Source: Chondrus crispus
Lineage: Eukaryota; Rhodophyta; Florideophyceae; Gigartinales; Gigartinaceae
Assembly (NCBI RefSeq): GCF_000350225.1
Contig: NW_005178873.1
Span: 434,884-498,883 of the forward strand
Direction: 5' to 3'
DNA length: 64,000 nt
Shown: piece after piece, positions 1 through 9,825 of the stretch
Layout of the letters: each line of letters opens with the position of its first letter
How positions within the stretch are numbered: the stretch's first letter is position 1
Notes under the pieces: generated by a model
Databases searched by the model: none
The model's input: only the letters and a program-made list of their open reading frames with translations
What the model was told of the DNA's origin: nothing
Position numbers and translations under genes: made by a program

Positions 1-194
1 CGATTCCACCAGACCCCACAGCTGCTACAACCCGTAGATAGGTTCACCTTTTTTCGACGAAACATGCGGAATCCCTCGCTGGCTCGGTCTCATAAAATAA
101 AGGTGCTTAAAAAGCTCATTAATTATCGCGACAACAGCAGTTTACGGGATGGCCTGGTGCTTAATGCAATCATATGCCAAAAGAGTCGGAGGGC

Positions 195-2243
195 TCACCA
201 ATCAGTCGAATGGCCTCGAAGGAGCATCACCAATTCGCTCAGGTCGTCCTCTTGTGCCTCTTGTATGCTAATAAACTCTCTCGTTTTTGTCAAGGCGAAG
301 AGCCTTACCAGCTCAGTCCTGGAGCAGTCAATATCCTCTGCTGTGCAATCCATTGACAACGGCAGATTGTGTATGATACTTCCAAACACGGGTCTTATCC
401 TTTCAAACGTTGGTAGGTCTGAAACGATGTAAGCCGGGGGAAGAGCCCCCGGCCTCACAGCTTCCACCTTCTCCTTCATGATAGTGCCCAAATCCGTGAT
501 GTCCGAATTCTCGTATGGTTCCGACTCACCAACATAGATACCCAGACGTTCTGAAATGCCCTTATCGGCCAAGTCTCGCAGGCGCGATTGCACAGATTCT
601 TCCAAAGCCAGCATCTGAAACTGTTCCCTGATGGACATGGGCGAGGTGTAACGTACGACATCGGCCCCTACCGCCTTTGAAGCCCTGATAAAAATGTGTG
701 TGCCGCTGCTGGTGTGGATGAGTTTTGAACTCGCTTCCTGCTGTCCAGCCAAATCATACACTTGCATCGACCTCATCTCTTCCCCCGATTTTTGATCTTC
801 CGTGTACTTTTCAAAGAACTGCTTGGTGTAAATGCCTGCGACCATGAAATGCTCCTGTACCTCAAACAGCTCTTGAAACAGAGCCGTGACCAGCGGCGCC
901 TCTTTTTCCCAAACAACGATCGGTAACCTGTCTGTATGGTTAGCGATGGCCAGACCCGACGCCAAGGCGAACAACCTCGGAATTAAACCCCCAACACAAT
1001 GCATGACCAAAACTCTCGGCGTAGTAAATCTGCTGGCCGTCTGCCTCTTTTCTAAAAGCGCGTAGAGAATTCGATCCTTGTCCGAGCCGTCCAACAGGTC
1101 AGTAAAGTCGGACGGCATATCGAACCACTCGTGCAGCATTCTTGACAGTACCTTGCCTTTGGTAGTATCCACGGCACTGTCCATCAGCACGTCGCGAATC
1201 GATGGGACTTGCGACCTACCGACAATATCTCTATACTGCACGTTGGCATGAATGCGGGACGGCACAGACGCATTGGGTTCCAACATCGACTCTGGGATGA
1301 ACGAGAACGACCTCCAGGCCTCTAAGCTATTCCACATTGGGACTTTCTCCCTTAGCTCCAGGTTTACCGCCTCCTCGACCAAATTTTCAACCTGCCTCGA
1401 TGTCAAGCCCCGCTCCGCCTCACCATCATAGTGATTGTGCAGCAAAGTGCTGTAATCGATATTCAACCTCCTCATGCGATTCTTGTCAAGCCTCTCCAAC
1501 AAGTCTTTCTGCTCCCCGCCGTAATCCTGGAGTCGCTCATCGTACCCCCCTACCTCTAATAAATCCTTCTTGCCAATAAACAGAGTGCCAGCCAGGTCCT
1601 CATCCTCGTTGGCCCTAATCAGCCTCGAATTGCCGGCGTACATAGCCTTTGTCTCAAGTTTGTGTGCTGCAATAAAATCATGGCGGACCTTATGGTCACA
1701 CTCGACCCTCAAAATGCTTGCGAACTGGGCGACACGAAAGCCCAAATTGAAAGCGCGAGCCGGCTCCCATTTGTACTCGCCGGCCACATGGATGACGCTC
1801 AACGGGGTATCGGTGTGCAAGAAGCGGTCAAGCTCGTCGACGAGAAAGCGGAGCGGTGGAGTGGACGACCAGTCGATGAGGACAATCTCGTCCAGTGCGC
1901 GGACGCGGCGCCAGGATGGGATGGTGTACCGCAGGGCTTCATGGTGGTTTTGGCAGGCGGCGACCAGCGAGACGCCAGGCCTGCGCACGCCGACGGAGAG
2001 GGAGAGGTTGAGGGCGGGCGTGGGGGGGGGAGCGCGGAGGGCGGGGCGGCGGCGGGGCGAACGCAGGGCCTGGCGGCGGTGGTGGCGGATGAGGAAGTAG
2101 AGGAGGAGGAGGAGGGCCACGAGCTTGGGAAAGTGGGTGACGAGGAAGGCGCGCTTGCGCACGTAGGCGCGGGTGAAGGGTGGGCGGGGCGCGAGAGCCG
2201 AGTATGGATGGCGCGAGAGAGAACGGCGGATGGAAAGGACCAT
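195..2243 (-). CDS. Two-domain Golgi-type glycosyltransferase (GT-A domain plus fucosyltransferase-like domain)
   Basis: A 682-residue type II membrane protein. I chose the ATG at 2243 because it has a good context (aaccATGg) and is followed by a basic N-terminus and one membrane span (about residues 39-53, rich in Leu); the frame stays open to 2681, but that extension is repetitive, low-complexity DNA. Residues about 90-330 resemble a GT-A glycosyltransferase of the chondroitin/galactosyltransferase type: a VSLVAACQNH start, a LIDWSS strand, an ECDHKV motif where the metal-binding DxD is expected, and a GYDERLQDYGGEQKDLLERL-like C-terminal motif. Residues about 420-680 resemble fucosyltransferase-like GT-B proteins: GGLIPRLFALASGLAIA, then VVWEKEAPL. 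The likely role is building cell-wall or secreted polysaccharide or glycoprotein glycans in the Golgi lumen. The donor and acceptor sugars cannot be told from sequence. The classical HxRRTD donor site is not evident in the second domain, so it may be inactive or divergent. Confidence 0.82.
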   Translation of the reverse strand: MVLSIRRSLSRHPYSALAPRPPFTRAYVRKRAFLVTHFPKLVALLLLLYFLIRHHRRQALRSPRRRPALRAPPPTPALNLSLSVGVRRPGVSLVAACQNHHEALRYTIPSWRRVRALDEIVLIDWSSTPPLRFLVDELDRFLHTDTPLSVIHVAGEYKWEPARAFNLGFRVAQFASILRVECDHKVRHDFIAAHKLETKAMYAGNSRLIRANEDEDLAGTLFIGKKDLLEVGGYDERLQDYGGEQKDLLERLDKNRMRRLNIDYSTLLHNHYDGEAERGLTSRQVENLVEEAVNLELREKVPMWNSLEAWRSFSFIPESMLEPNASVPSRIHANVQYRDIVGRSQVPSIRDVLMDSAVDTTKGKVLSRMLHEWFDMPSDFTDLLDGSDKDRILYALLEKRQTASRFTTPRVLVMHCVGGLIPRLFALASGLAIANHTDRLPIVVWEKEAPLVTALFQELFEVQEHFMVAGIYTKQFFEKYTEDQKSGEEMRSMQVYDLAGQQEASSKLIHTSSGTHIFIRASKAVGADVVRYTSPMSIREQFQMLALEESVQSRLRDLADKGISERLGIYVGESEPYENSDITDLGTIMKEKVEAVRPGALPPAYIVSDLPTFERIRPVFGSIIHNLPLSMDCTAEDIDCSRTELVRLFALTKTREFISIQEAQEDDLSELVMLLRGHSTDW

Positions 2244-2985
2244 GGTTGCGAAGGATGGGGCGGGGTCTGTCAAGGCATCGGAGCAGGTGGAAGGGAGGGA
2301 AAGGGGAGGCAGGACGGGCGTGCGGGGCCACGCAATTGCAGGACGACCATGTCGAAGAGGTGTCGAAGAGGTGAGGGTGAGGGGCTGTCCCCGAGGAGAT
2401 GAGGAACAGGGTAGGACGGGCGTGCGGGGCCACGTAATTGGGGGACGACCATGTCTGGCAGGTGTCGAACAGGTGTCGAAGAGAAGATGCTCGAGAAGAT
2501 GAGGAGCAGGGAAGTTGACAAGCCGGGAAGTTGACAAGCCGGGGAAACGAAGGTTTGAGATGTTGACATAACGTACACGTGTCCAAGAAAAAGGGACAGG
2601 TGTCCAGTATCTGGGAGGGGAGATAGTGATCACCCAATGGCACGGATGCCCACGTACAACACGTGGCAACTGCATGCACACGTGGCATTAGCATACCGGC
2701 TCCTTACAGGCGGAGCATCTCGTCGTGCTCATGGGAGATCAAATGGTCCAAAAGATCCACCGCGTAGCCCACGTGTGGCCGTTCTCAGCCTCGCACATAC
2801 CCCTTCTCATATCCAGCTCCTCCGATGCCACTAATCCCCTCATCCCTCCTCCGAAGCCCCCCCTGCCCTCCCGCCCTGCGCGCCTCTTGCACCATTTCCC
2901 CTTCGCCCCCGCCCTCCTCCCTCTTGAAACGCCTCCCACCCTCCCGCCCAGCGCTCACCCCAACCTGCACCCCAATCTGCACACC
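2244..2985. repeat. Divergent intergenic region with imperfect 102-bp-spaced direct repeat
   Basis: This stretch lies between the glycosyltransferase (-) and petC (+) and must carry both promoters. A GC-rich block beginning aggacgggcgtgcggggcca occurs at 2311 and again at 2413, each followed by an attg/ggacgaccatgtc stretch and by short gtcgaagaggt/gtcgaacaggt repeats. The sequence gaagttgacaagccgg is also doubled near 2510-2540. From about 2750 the DNA becomes pyrimidine-rich (cccctc, cctcc) up to the petC start. I see no TATA box that I would defend. The repeats keep a reading frame open upstream of the glycosyltransferase, which explains the spurious N-terminal extension. Confidence 0.6.
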
Positions 2986-3657
2986 ATGGCCTTCGTCGAC
3001 TGCGCCCCCGTCCTCGCACGCGGCCAATTCGCGGGCTCCGCCGTGTCCCCGCTGGCCCCGACCGCGCGCCTGACGCAGGCCGCGCGCCCGTCAAGGAATG
3101 CCGTGCGCATGGCCGCCGCGGGCGCCGACGAGATGGTCCCGGACATGGCCAAGCGTAACACCATGAACCTTCTGCTCTTCGGCTCCACCTCGGCCGTGGC
3201 GCTCGGCATCCTCGGCCCCTTTGCCTTCTTCTTCGTGCCCCAGTCGAGCGGCGGCGGCGACGGAGGTGTCATCGCAAAGGACGCTCTCGGCACCAACATC
3301 CAGAAGAAGGCTTACCTCGACTCGCACAATGGAGGTTCGCGCGAACTCGTCCAGGGCCTTCGCGGAGATGCCACCTATCTCATCGTCACGGAGGATAAGT
3401 CCGATATTGAGTATTATGCCCTCAACGCTGTGTGCACGCATCTGGGTTGCGTCGTCCCGTGGAACAAGGCCGAGAATAAGTTCATGTGCCCTTGCCATGG
3501 CTCCCAGTACGCGCCCACGGGCGCTGTCGTTCGCGGGCCCGCCCCGTTGCCGCTGGCCTTGGAACGTGTCGAAGAGGACGAAGCCGGCAATGTCGTCCTC
3601 AAGAGCTGGAAAGAGGAGGACTTCCGTACTGGCGGCGAACCGTGGTGGAAGTTCTAA
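2986..3657 (+). CDS. petC: Cytochrome b6f complex Rieske iron-sulfur subunit, plastid precursor
   Basis: A 223-residue precursor. The two Rieske motifs are intact, CTHLGC and CPCHGS (Cys and His ligands of the 2Fe-2S cluster), with GPAPLPL downstream in the family's usual place. A single membrane helix (about residues 60-85, [24 protein letters not shown]) precedes the lumenal domain. The start at 2986 (caccATGg) gives an N-terminus MAFVDC, rich in Ala/Ser/Arg with a Phe close to the start, as expected of red algal plastid transit peptides. The product carries electrons from plastoquinol to cytochrome f or c6 in the thylakoid. No intron is visible. The nuclear location with a transit peptide argues that the window is nuclear DNA of a photosynthetic eukaryote. 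The frame is open upstream to 2725, but that part is Pro-rich and looks like 5' UTR. Confidence 0.96.
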   Translation: MAFVDCAPVLARGQFAGSAVSPLAPTARLTQAARPSRNAVRMAAAGADEMVPDMAKRNTMNLLLFGSTSAVALGILGPFAFFFVPQSSGGGDGGVIAKDALGTNIQKKAYLDSHNGGSRELVQGLRGDATYLIVTEDKSDIEYYALNAVCTHLGCVVPWNKAENKFMCPCHGSQYAPTGAVVRGPAPLPLALERVEEDEAGNVVLKSWKEEDFRTGGEPWWKF

Positions 3658-3839
3658 GTCGTCTCGCCTAACACTGCGTCTTTGAAAGCTCTAATAGTAC
3701 TTCGCTACGTCACATCTCTTCTTTCGTACATTCAATTCTTGTCTCGGGTTTTTATTTTGAACAAACGGCCACGGCCCTCATAAACAACAGAGAATCGAAA
3801 GCTAAATACACTTGTATCTATCTCCATATGTAGTCCGCC

Positions 3840-6800
3840 CTAGTTGCCGGGGATCTGTGATGCAATCAGCCTGCTTAAAGTTTTCAGGTTCTTCTCTAGT
3901 CCATCGTGCTGGCCCAGAGTCGCCTTGTCTCGGCGAAGTTGGTTCACGTTTTCGGTCAGTTGCTTGAGCGTCTCTACCACGATAGCATCGAACTCCTCAG
4001 CTTCTGGTTCTAATACCAGCATCAACTCTCGAAGCCACTCTACCTTCAATTCTACTTCTCCGTCCAACAGACCGTGCCCAAGCTGTTGCGCCAACGAGAT
4101 CTGTGTATCCTGTGACAGTGTGTGTGTCTCGAAGAAACTTCCTACTTCAAACTTCTTGCAAAGCCATGTTACAAGTGCCAGATCTGCCTTATCTAGTGCC
4201 GTTTGGAAGGCGCCATCAATGTTCCCTCGTTGAATTTCTTCTTCGATCGTCTTCTTAATCTCCTCAATTCCGATCTCCGTCACTCCTTGTGCTCCCCCGG
4301 ATTGCATTTCCCCTATTTGCTTCCGCAGCAGCAGTACGCTTGCTGTTAAGTCCTCTGTCGCCTCGCTCACCCCGCTCAGTACTGGTGTGACCATCGCATC
4401 ATACTTAGAAGCCATGGACTGAGTTACTGACGACGCAACTTGCCTCTCCATTTCTTGGCAAGCGTTTGTAAACGATGAATTGATGCTTGACTTCTCAAGA
4501 GCCTGATCAAAATAGTCTATCGACACTTTGTGGTCCTTCTTCGCGTTCTCCTTCATCGACACTCGCATGTCGGCAATAATTTTGGACATCCCGGGAATCA
4601 GCGTTTCAGCCAAAATCTTTTTCATGGAAGAATACACAAACCGTTCGAGGTTGGTCTTCGCAGTTTCTGTTACAGATTCAATAAGACGATCCATTTTCGC
4701 CTTGTCAGCAGTGTTTCTCTGCACTGCCCCCTCGTCGAAGGCCGTTAGAGTCTTCTTGGCGGCCTCTAAAATGCTATCCGCAATATCATTCGCATTCACG
4801 ACTGGTTCGACTGGTGCAACCGGCTCTGGAATGTGCTGAGGGGGTACTGAAGGTATTGGGGGTGGTTGGCTCGGTTTTCCCAAGTCAGGCTTGTTCGTGC
4901 TTTCACTTCCTTGAGGAAGCCGTGGTGTGCCCACGGGACTTTGAGGCGTACTCCGAGAGTGTTGCCGCACGCCGTCCACCGAGCTTTGTGTTCCCCCTCC
5001 ACGAGCAGACCTTTTTTCGAACGATGCGCTCGCTGCCCGTCTAGGAGTTACAGTTTGGCTTGGTGGAAGTCCTTCCCCATAATTGTCTCGGGGTACGGAC
5101 GAGGACGGTTGTAACACAGTCGGCACTTCTGATTTCGGAATCATTCTATCCGGTTTTCTTATGACCGAACTTTGCATCGACTTCGGATAAACCTCTGGCT
5201 CAACCAGAGTCCTGGGACCACAGTCCTTCACGGGCAAATGAATTAATTGGATACCACGTGGTTGAACGCACCACACTCCGAGCTCCTCGACAGGGTCTGA
5301 ATCCAAGACCTGTCCACCTATCGTATTAGAGGGAGTGCGCTTGTTTCGAGTCATACAGAGAGATAGAATGGCTTGCTTCACGGGGACTTCACTGATCGCA
5401 TCAAACGCATGAGCCTCAAGGTTGAAATGAAGAACGAAAAATGAGTGTCCCTTCACGTTTGAGAGCATGACAAGCTGCTCATGTGGGTCCACAGATGCCA
5501 CGGTATACAGGTCTGTCAGGTCATCTCCGAAAAGCCGAATGGATTGACGCAGTTCAATAGATATGGAAACTTCCTTCGCTGCCAAGCCCGCTACAACCCA
5601 AACTTCTAGCTCTCTCCCTCCCTCAACAACCAACAACAAAGTATCTTGGTTCAGGGAATAGATCGATGAGATTTTTGAAGTTTTGTCTCGTGGCAACCGT
5701 GCAATGCATGACGAAAGGGTGCTGTCTGCATTCCACAGGAAAACCTTGCCGCCTCGGGATGTGACGATCACTCTTTCAGACAGCCAGGCCGCAGAATCCA
5801 CTGGGGCAGGTTCTTCAATGTCTTTGATGCCATCTAGCTCTTTGTGTGACTTCAAGAACTTGTCTCGAACCATCATCTTGTCGTTCATCTTGACGAGTTC
5901 AACGACGCGCACGTCTGCAGAACTTCCATCCAATAAAATCATTGCAACTCCAACCCCATTCTCGGCAATAATTGAGTTTGGCCCTGGTCGGAAAGCTATT
6001 CTTCGATAGCAGCGGCCATCGTTAATGTCTGGATGTTCAAACCGAATCGCATCGGCCACTTCAAGGGTTTCTTCATCGCTTTTGGAGCTTCTTACAAGCT
6101 TCCAGACATAGACAGAGCCGTCATCAGCTACTGATCCGAGGATAGAGATACCGCCGCCGGAGTTCGGGTCTACTGCTTTCTCTTGAGCGTAAAGAAATTC
6201 AACATCAGCGACAGTAGATTGATGCCCCTTCAACAGTGCACGAACAGTGGAGCTTCGGAGAATAGCGCGAATGTGGCCGCCGACAGCATACGTAATAATG
6301 TGATCGTTGACTGCGATCTTGCGATCGTGCTTGTCGAGATACTGGGAATTGTACACTGCAATCTGACTGACGCGCAAGTCTCTCTTCGAGACTTCATCTT
6401 TGTTTGAGGAAAGGTTGTATTGGAAGTCTGCTGCAATTCTCTTCCCTTGCGGTGCGTCTACAACTACGTGGACGCCAGGCCACCCTGGAGCTCTATCACC
6501 TTCTGTGCGGGATGGTCTGGCGAGTGATTGGTTGGAAAGGGTTTGGTCGGAGAGGGAGGTGCTGAGGCGTTCATTGTTAAGGCCATCCTGTGACATTTCA
6601 ATCGCAAAGTCGCTTCCATGAATACTCGACCCTTCGCCCAAGGTTGCGGCATCGGACGGTGCTGGACCGTCGCCAGAGGCGGATAAGTCATGTGTTGGAT
6701 CCGAGTCGGCGCCGTTTACATCCTGACCGTCGGAGTGAGTTGTGTCTCCGTTGGTAATGCCGTTGACTGGGTAGTCGTCGTCTTGGTCTCCTGCAATTGG

Positions 6801-6917
6801 GGTCTCACCGTCGTCCGAGTCATCGGAAAGAAGGCCATAGCGCTCTGCTAGCATGCGGCGCTGAGCTTCGAGACGGGCTTCTTCGGTAAGATAGGCGTTT
6901 GGTTTAGTGCCGACCAT
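3840..6917 (-). CDS. EDC4: Enhancer of mRNA-decapping protein 4 (EDC4/Ge-1/Varicose) homologue
   Basis: A 1025-residue intronless protein. Residues about 190-560 form the WD40-type beta-propeller: GHQSTVADVEFLYAQE, then GSVADDGSVYVWKL, then FRPGPNSIIAENGVGVAMILLD. A Ser/Pro/Thr-rich, probably disordered linker covers about 590-700. The C-terminal part (about 720-1025) is alpha-helical with coiled coil and ends in the Ge-1 helical domain, recognisable from LALVTWLCKKFEV followed by QISLAQQLGHGLLDGEVELKVEWLRELMLVLEP. In plants and animals this protein scaffolds DCP2 with DCP1 in P-bodies and promotes 5' decapping. The acidic N-terminus (DDSDDGE, DQDDDYP) precedes the propeller. The length is between plant Varicose and shorter protist homologues. 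The start is the first ATG of the frame. Confidence 0.85.
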   Translation of the reverse strand: MVGTKPNAYLTEEARLEAQRRMLAERYGLLSDDSDDGETPIAGDQDDDYPVNGITNGDTTHSDGQDVNGADSDPTHDLSASGDGPAPSDAATLGEGSSIHGSDFAIEMSQDGLNNERLSTSLSDQTLSNQSLARPSRTEGDRAPGWPGVHVVVDAPQGKRIAADFQYNLSSNKDEVSKRDLRVSQIAVYNSQYLDKHDRKIAVNDHIITYAVGGHIRAILRSSTVRALLKGHQSTVADVEFLYAQEKAVDPNSGGGISILGSVADDGSVYVWKLVRSSKSDEETLEVADAIRFEHPDINDGRCYRRIAFRPGPNSIIAENGVGVAMILLDGSSADVRVVELVKMNDKMMVRDKFLKSHKELDGIKDIEEPAPVDSAAWLSERVIVTSRGGKVFLWNADSTLSSCIARLPRDKTSKISSIYSLNQDTLLLVVEGGRELEVWVVAGLAAKEVSISIELRQSIRLFGDDLTDLYTVASVDPHEQLVMLSNVKGHSFFVLHFNLEAHAFDAISEVPVKQAILSLCMTRNKRTPSNTIGGQVLDSDPVEELGVWCVQPRGIQLIHLPVKDCGPRTLVEPEVYPKSMQSSVIRKPDRMIPKSEVPTVLQPSSSVPRDNYGEGLPPSQTVTPRRAASASFEKRSARGGGTQSSVDGVRQHSRSTPQSPVGTPRLPQGSESTNKPDLGKPSQPPPIPSVPPQHIPEPVAPVEPVVNANDIADSILEAAKKTLTAFDEGAVQRNTADKAKMDRLIESVTETAKTNLERFVYSSMKKILAETLIPGMSKIIADMRVSMKENAKKDHKVSIDYFDQALEKSSINSSFTNACQEMERQVASSVTQSMASKYDAMVTPVLSGVSEATEDLTASVLLLRKQIGEMQSGGAQGVTEIGIEEIKKTIEEEIQRGNIDGAFQTALDKADLALVTWLCKKFEVGSFFETHTLSQDTQISLAQQLGHGLLDGEVELKVEWLRELMLVLEPEAEEFDAIVVETLKQLTENVNQLRRDKATLGQHDGLEKNLKTLSRLIASQIPGN

Positions 6918-7703
6918 ATTCGCAGTTTTGGAATGTCAGGACTTGGCAAAATGAGTTTGCGAGACAGACGAGAGAAGACAGGGAAGTTGGATGAAAAGAA
7001 AGGGCAAGAGAGCTAGAGACAAGATCCGGCAAGTGTGCGGTGAGTAAGGAAAAGGTGGAGGGAGGCGAGGCAGAGGAAACAGTCGGAGTAGGAGATTGGT
7101 GGGGACGCGGGAAGAGACGATGCACACATTGATCCACAGGCGCTGTGATGAAAAATGCCAACGAAAGGGGTGGGCGGCGAGGGCAAGGCGAATCGTTGGA
7201 AAAGGAAATATTTCCCCATCTGGTCATTAATATTTGTATGTCACAAAATTTGGCAAATCAGCCCCCCTCGAGACGCTTTTTCACAAGCAACGCGTCCCCC
7301 ATTCTTCCCTTTTTCCTTGTCCATACCGAATACGCGCAGCCCCGTCTCAGTCCAAGCCACCCATTCCACGCCAAGGCATCCCCTCTCACCTTCCAGCTGT
7401 CATCTCTGAAGTGTGCCAAACACTTGTATGGGCACTACTTAATCGCCCTTCTCATGGCACTACCCATTTATCTTCTCGCATCGTCAAGCTGACTACTATA
7501 GCCTTTTCCCTTATTCATCAATCCTACACATTCCATTCCATGCTTCAAAAAGAATTTTTTCATCGCGCCAAGTGACGCTATTCACCCCCTCCTCACACGA
7601 CCCAAACGCAGCATCTAAAACAATGTCCATCTCTCCGAAACACCTATTTTATCTCACGTTTGGCAAAAGCGCGGAAACACTGTCCTACTAACTCTGCCCT
7701 CTC
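6918..7703. other. Intergenic region, no gene seen
   Basis: This is the gap between the 5' end of EDC4 and the 3' end of the PUM3-like gene, both on the minus strand. It must hold the EDC4 promoter (near 6918-7150, purine-rich on the plus strand) and the PUM3 3' region. The short open frames here are low-complexity and on inconsistent strands. I see no RNA gene or repeat. Confidence 0.6.
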
Positions 7704-9548
7704 TCATCCATCATTGGAGCATCCTGCCGCGTGGAGCGCACGATTCGCATCATCTCGCTCAGCGCTATTCACCAGGTGCCTTGCGATGGCTGCCGACCCC
7801 TCTCTCTTAACAAATTTTCGAATGATTGACATTCCGCACTCATCCAGAACACGGCACGCTAGTCCCTTCCCACCAATCTTAAACACAGTCCCAACCGTTT
7901 TCCGAGCGCAGGTATCCCCAGTCAATATTTTCATATTTTTCTCATCCTTGAGCGCTTCCGTCAGGCCCGTGCTGACCGCCCCACTCGTAGAGCTATTTAC
8001 GAGCGCACCTAAAACCATAGGAGCAGACCACCGACTCTGAAGGAGACTCACCAGGTCTTTCCTCATTAGATCACAAATAGAAGCTTCAAAAACCACACGT
8101 AATTCTTCCCTTCGAACCTTCACATCCTTTTTTGAAAGCTGCCCAAACTTTTCTGTGTCGACCTCGCCCCATACAACACCGTACACGTCAGGATTGAAAT
8201 ATCGTGTATCCCTTCCGAAGAACAAACTCAACACAGGTACCCTTGCGTATTTGTGCTGACACATGGTTTTCACATACCCCATGTCAACTTCCTTTGTCGA
8301 AATCTTTGTTGTTTCTTTCGGTTGCTTCCCCTTTTTGTCAGCCTTGGACTTACCGCCACGTGAACTAGATTTGGATGCCATTTCGATCTCAGCCATCTCC
8401 GCCGCCATACTCGAGCTCGAAAAAATTTCAGCCGATACCGTCTTCCCAACTAGCCGCGTGTCATCCACCCACTCGAAGAGAGCCAAAATCAAGCGATGAC
8501 CATATTCATCCTCGAGGAGCTTTCGAATGTGTGTCTTTAGAGCCCGAACAACTTTCTTTCTGTGCTTGGCGTCCAGTATCTTAACGCAGTTGATCGCAAC
8601 GAAAATGCCAGGCTTACTATGTGCGAAGTGAACCAGCACAGGTCCTAGCAGCACAGCCATTTCCTGAGCCTTCTCCTTCGGGTACGACTCCATTACGACG
8701 AGCATGTACTCCTTGAGGGCCGCGTGGATGATTTCAAAACGCAGCAGTTTTTCTTTATCCAAAAGCTGGCTGAGAATGGTGCCTGCAGAATCGACGACGG
8801 CGCTTGCAAAAGTTTCTCCGACAACGTCAAGAGAGTGTGCAAATATGGACGCGGGTTGTGGTTGCGGCTTGACAGAAGATTGTGTCTTTTCAGATGCTTC
8901 TTTCAAAATGGTGGTGCGAAAGGTGTCTAGGAGTTTGCGTTGCTTCATGTAAAGTAGTTCAAGGACAAGCTCCGTCTTTTCCTTGGCCTTCAACACGGTC
9001 TGGAAAGCAAAGTCAAGGACATCAGCGCCATAGGAATTTCGTATCAACTGGGCGACATTACCGCGCAAATAGTTGTCATAGAGAAGTGACTTTTCCTTCT
9101 TATCCCCTACGCGCAACATCTTGAAAGCCAAGTGATGGCCGTATCTATCGCAAGCGAGTTTGACAAAAAAGGGCATTTCTCCCTCCATGGCGGGTTTCTT
9201 GGAGCCCTCAATAAGCTCCTTCATCACGCTTGTCTTCTGAGCATTGTCCCCATCCGCGAGCATCCACTGGACGATGCGCGAACCATCGTGCCTGAAGACA
9301 AATTCCACAATGCGTCCGCTGAGCAATTTCAACAACTCAGCGACGAGCTTGACAGATTTGTCCGAACTCGTCGCTTTTGGTCGCAGCTGCTCCCAGGTCG
9401 TTTTCGCCTGTGCCATGACCTCGCGGCGCTCATCGCGACGGTTGGCCTTCTCTGGCTTCTCTTCATAGCGTTTACGCTTCTTAACGACGGGTTCGGCCGA
9501 CACCGCTGCGCGTTTCTCACCCACTTGATAATCCTGGGTGCCTGCCAT
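7704..9548 (-). CDS. PUM3/Puf6-like pumilio-family protein with CPL domain
   Basis: A 614-residue intronless protein with a basic N-terminus containing a nuclear-localisation-like cluster (KKRKRYEEK). PUF-type helical repeats start near residue 75: LLSGRIVEFVFRHDGSRIVQWML, then FFVKLACDRYGHHLAFKMLRVG, then YLRGNVAQLIRNSYGADVLDFAFQ. A second run of repeats follows (EYGHRLILALFEWVDDT), and the C-terminal part matches the CPL domain typical of PUM3/Puf6 (GGKGLACRVLDECGMSIIRKF). Yeast Puf6 and human PUM3 (about 650 residues) are nucleolar RNA-binding proteins of 60S ribosome maturation, so the role here is probably rRNA processing and not 3'-UTR control. The first ATG, with context gcgATGGC, is taken as start. 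A Lys/Ser-rich insertion near residue 400 (SSSRGGKSKADKKGK) looks lineage-specific. Confidence 0.85.
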   Translation of the reverse strand: MAGTQDYQVGEKRAAVSAEPVVKKRKRYEEKPEKANRRDERREVMAQAKTTWEQLRPKATSSDKSVKLVAELLKLLSGRIVEFVFRHDGSRIVQWMLADGDNAQKTSVMKELIEGSKKPAMEGEMPFFVKLACDRYGHHLAFKMLRVGDKKEKSLLYDNYLRGNVAQLIRNSYGADVLDFAFQTVLKAKEKTELVLELLYMKQRKLLDTFRTTILKEASEKTQSSVKPQPQPASIFAHSLDVVGETFASAVVDSAGTILSQLLDKEKLLRFEIIHAALKEYMLVVMESYPKEKAQEMAVLLGPVLVHFAHSKPGIFVAINCVKILDAKHRKKVVRALKTHIRKLLEDEYGHRLILALFEWVDDTRLVGKTVSAEIFSSSSMAAEMAEIEMASKSSSRGGKSKADKKGKQPKETTKISTKEVDMGYVKTMCQHKYARVPVLSLFFGRDTRYFNPDVYGVVWGEVDTEKFGQLSKKDVKVRREELRVVFEASICDLMRKDLVSLLQSRWSAPMVLGALVNSSTSGAVSTGLTEALKDEKNMKILTGDTCARKTVGTVFKIGGKGLACRVLDECGMSIIRKFVKREGSAAIARHLVNSAERDDANRALHAAGCSNDG

Positions 9549-9760
9549 CGCTCCACCGTCTTTGCTGTTCTGGCTTGCTTTTTCTCTACCACTTGCAGTG
9601 GTAATCCTAGTAGGCCGAGCGGGCAGTGCAGTTACGCCGCCGCCGACACATGATCGGCATAGCCGGTTTTCATTGGCTGTACTTCTTGGACTACAGTAGT
9701 TGATTCCATCTCCTTTCGTACGCTGTTCAGTACTGTATAATATTTTTACGCACGTGTACT

Positions 9761-9806
9761 TGAGCCTTCTATGGTATACGGCGTATACTATACCATAGAA
9801 GGCTCA
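9761..9806. repeat. Perfect 18-bp-stem palindrome with flanking direct repeats
   Basis: The arm at 9761-9778 (tgagccttctatggtata) is the exact reverse complement of 9789-9806, around a 10-nt centre that is itself rich in gtatac. The 9-mer acgtgtact lies immediately before the palindrome (9752-9760) and again at 9814-9822. That arrangement resembles a small fold-back insertion with a target duplication, or the scar of one. Confidence 0.8.
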
Positions 9807-9825
9807 ATGCAAAACGTGTACTATA

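Noticed and set aside
1662..2402. Long plus-strand frame (246 codons) antisense to the glycosyltransferase 5' end
   Set aside because: It is Gly/Arg/Glu-rich low complexity opposite the Pro/Arg-rich N-terminus; GC bias explains it.
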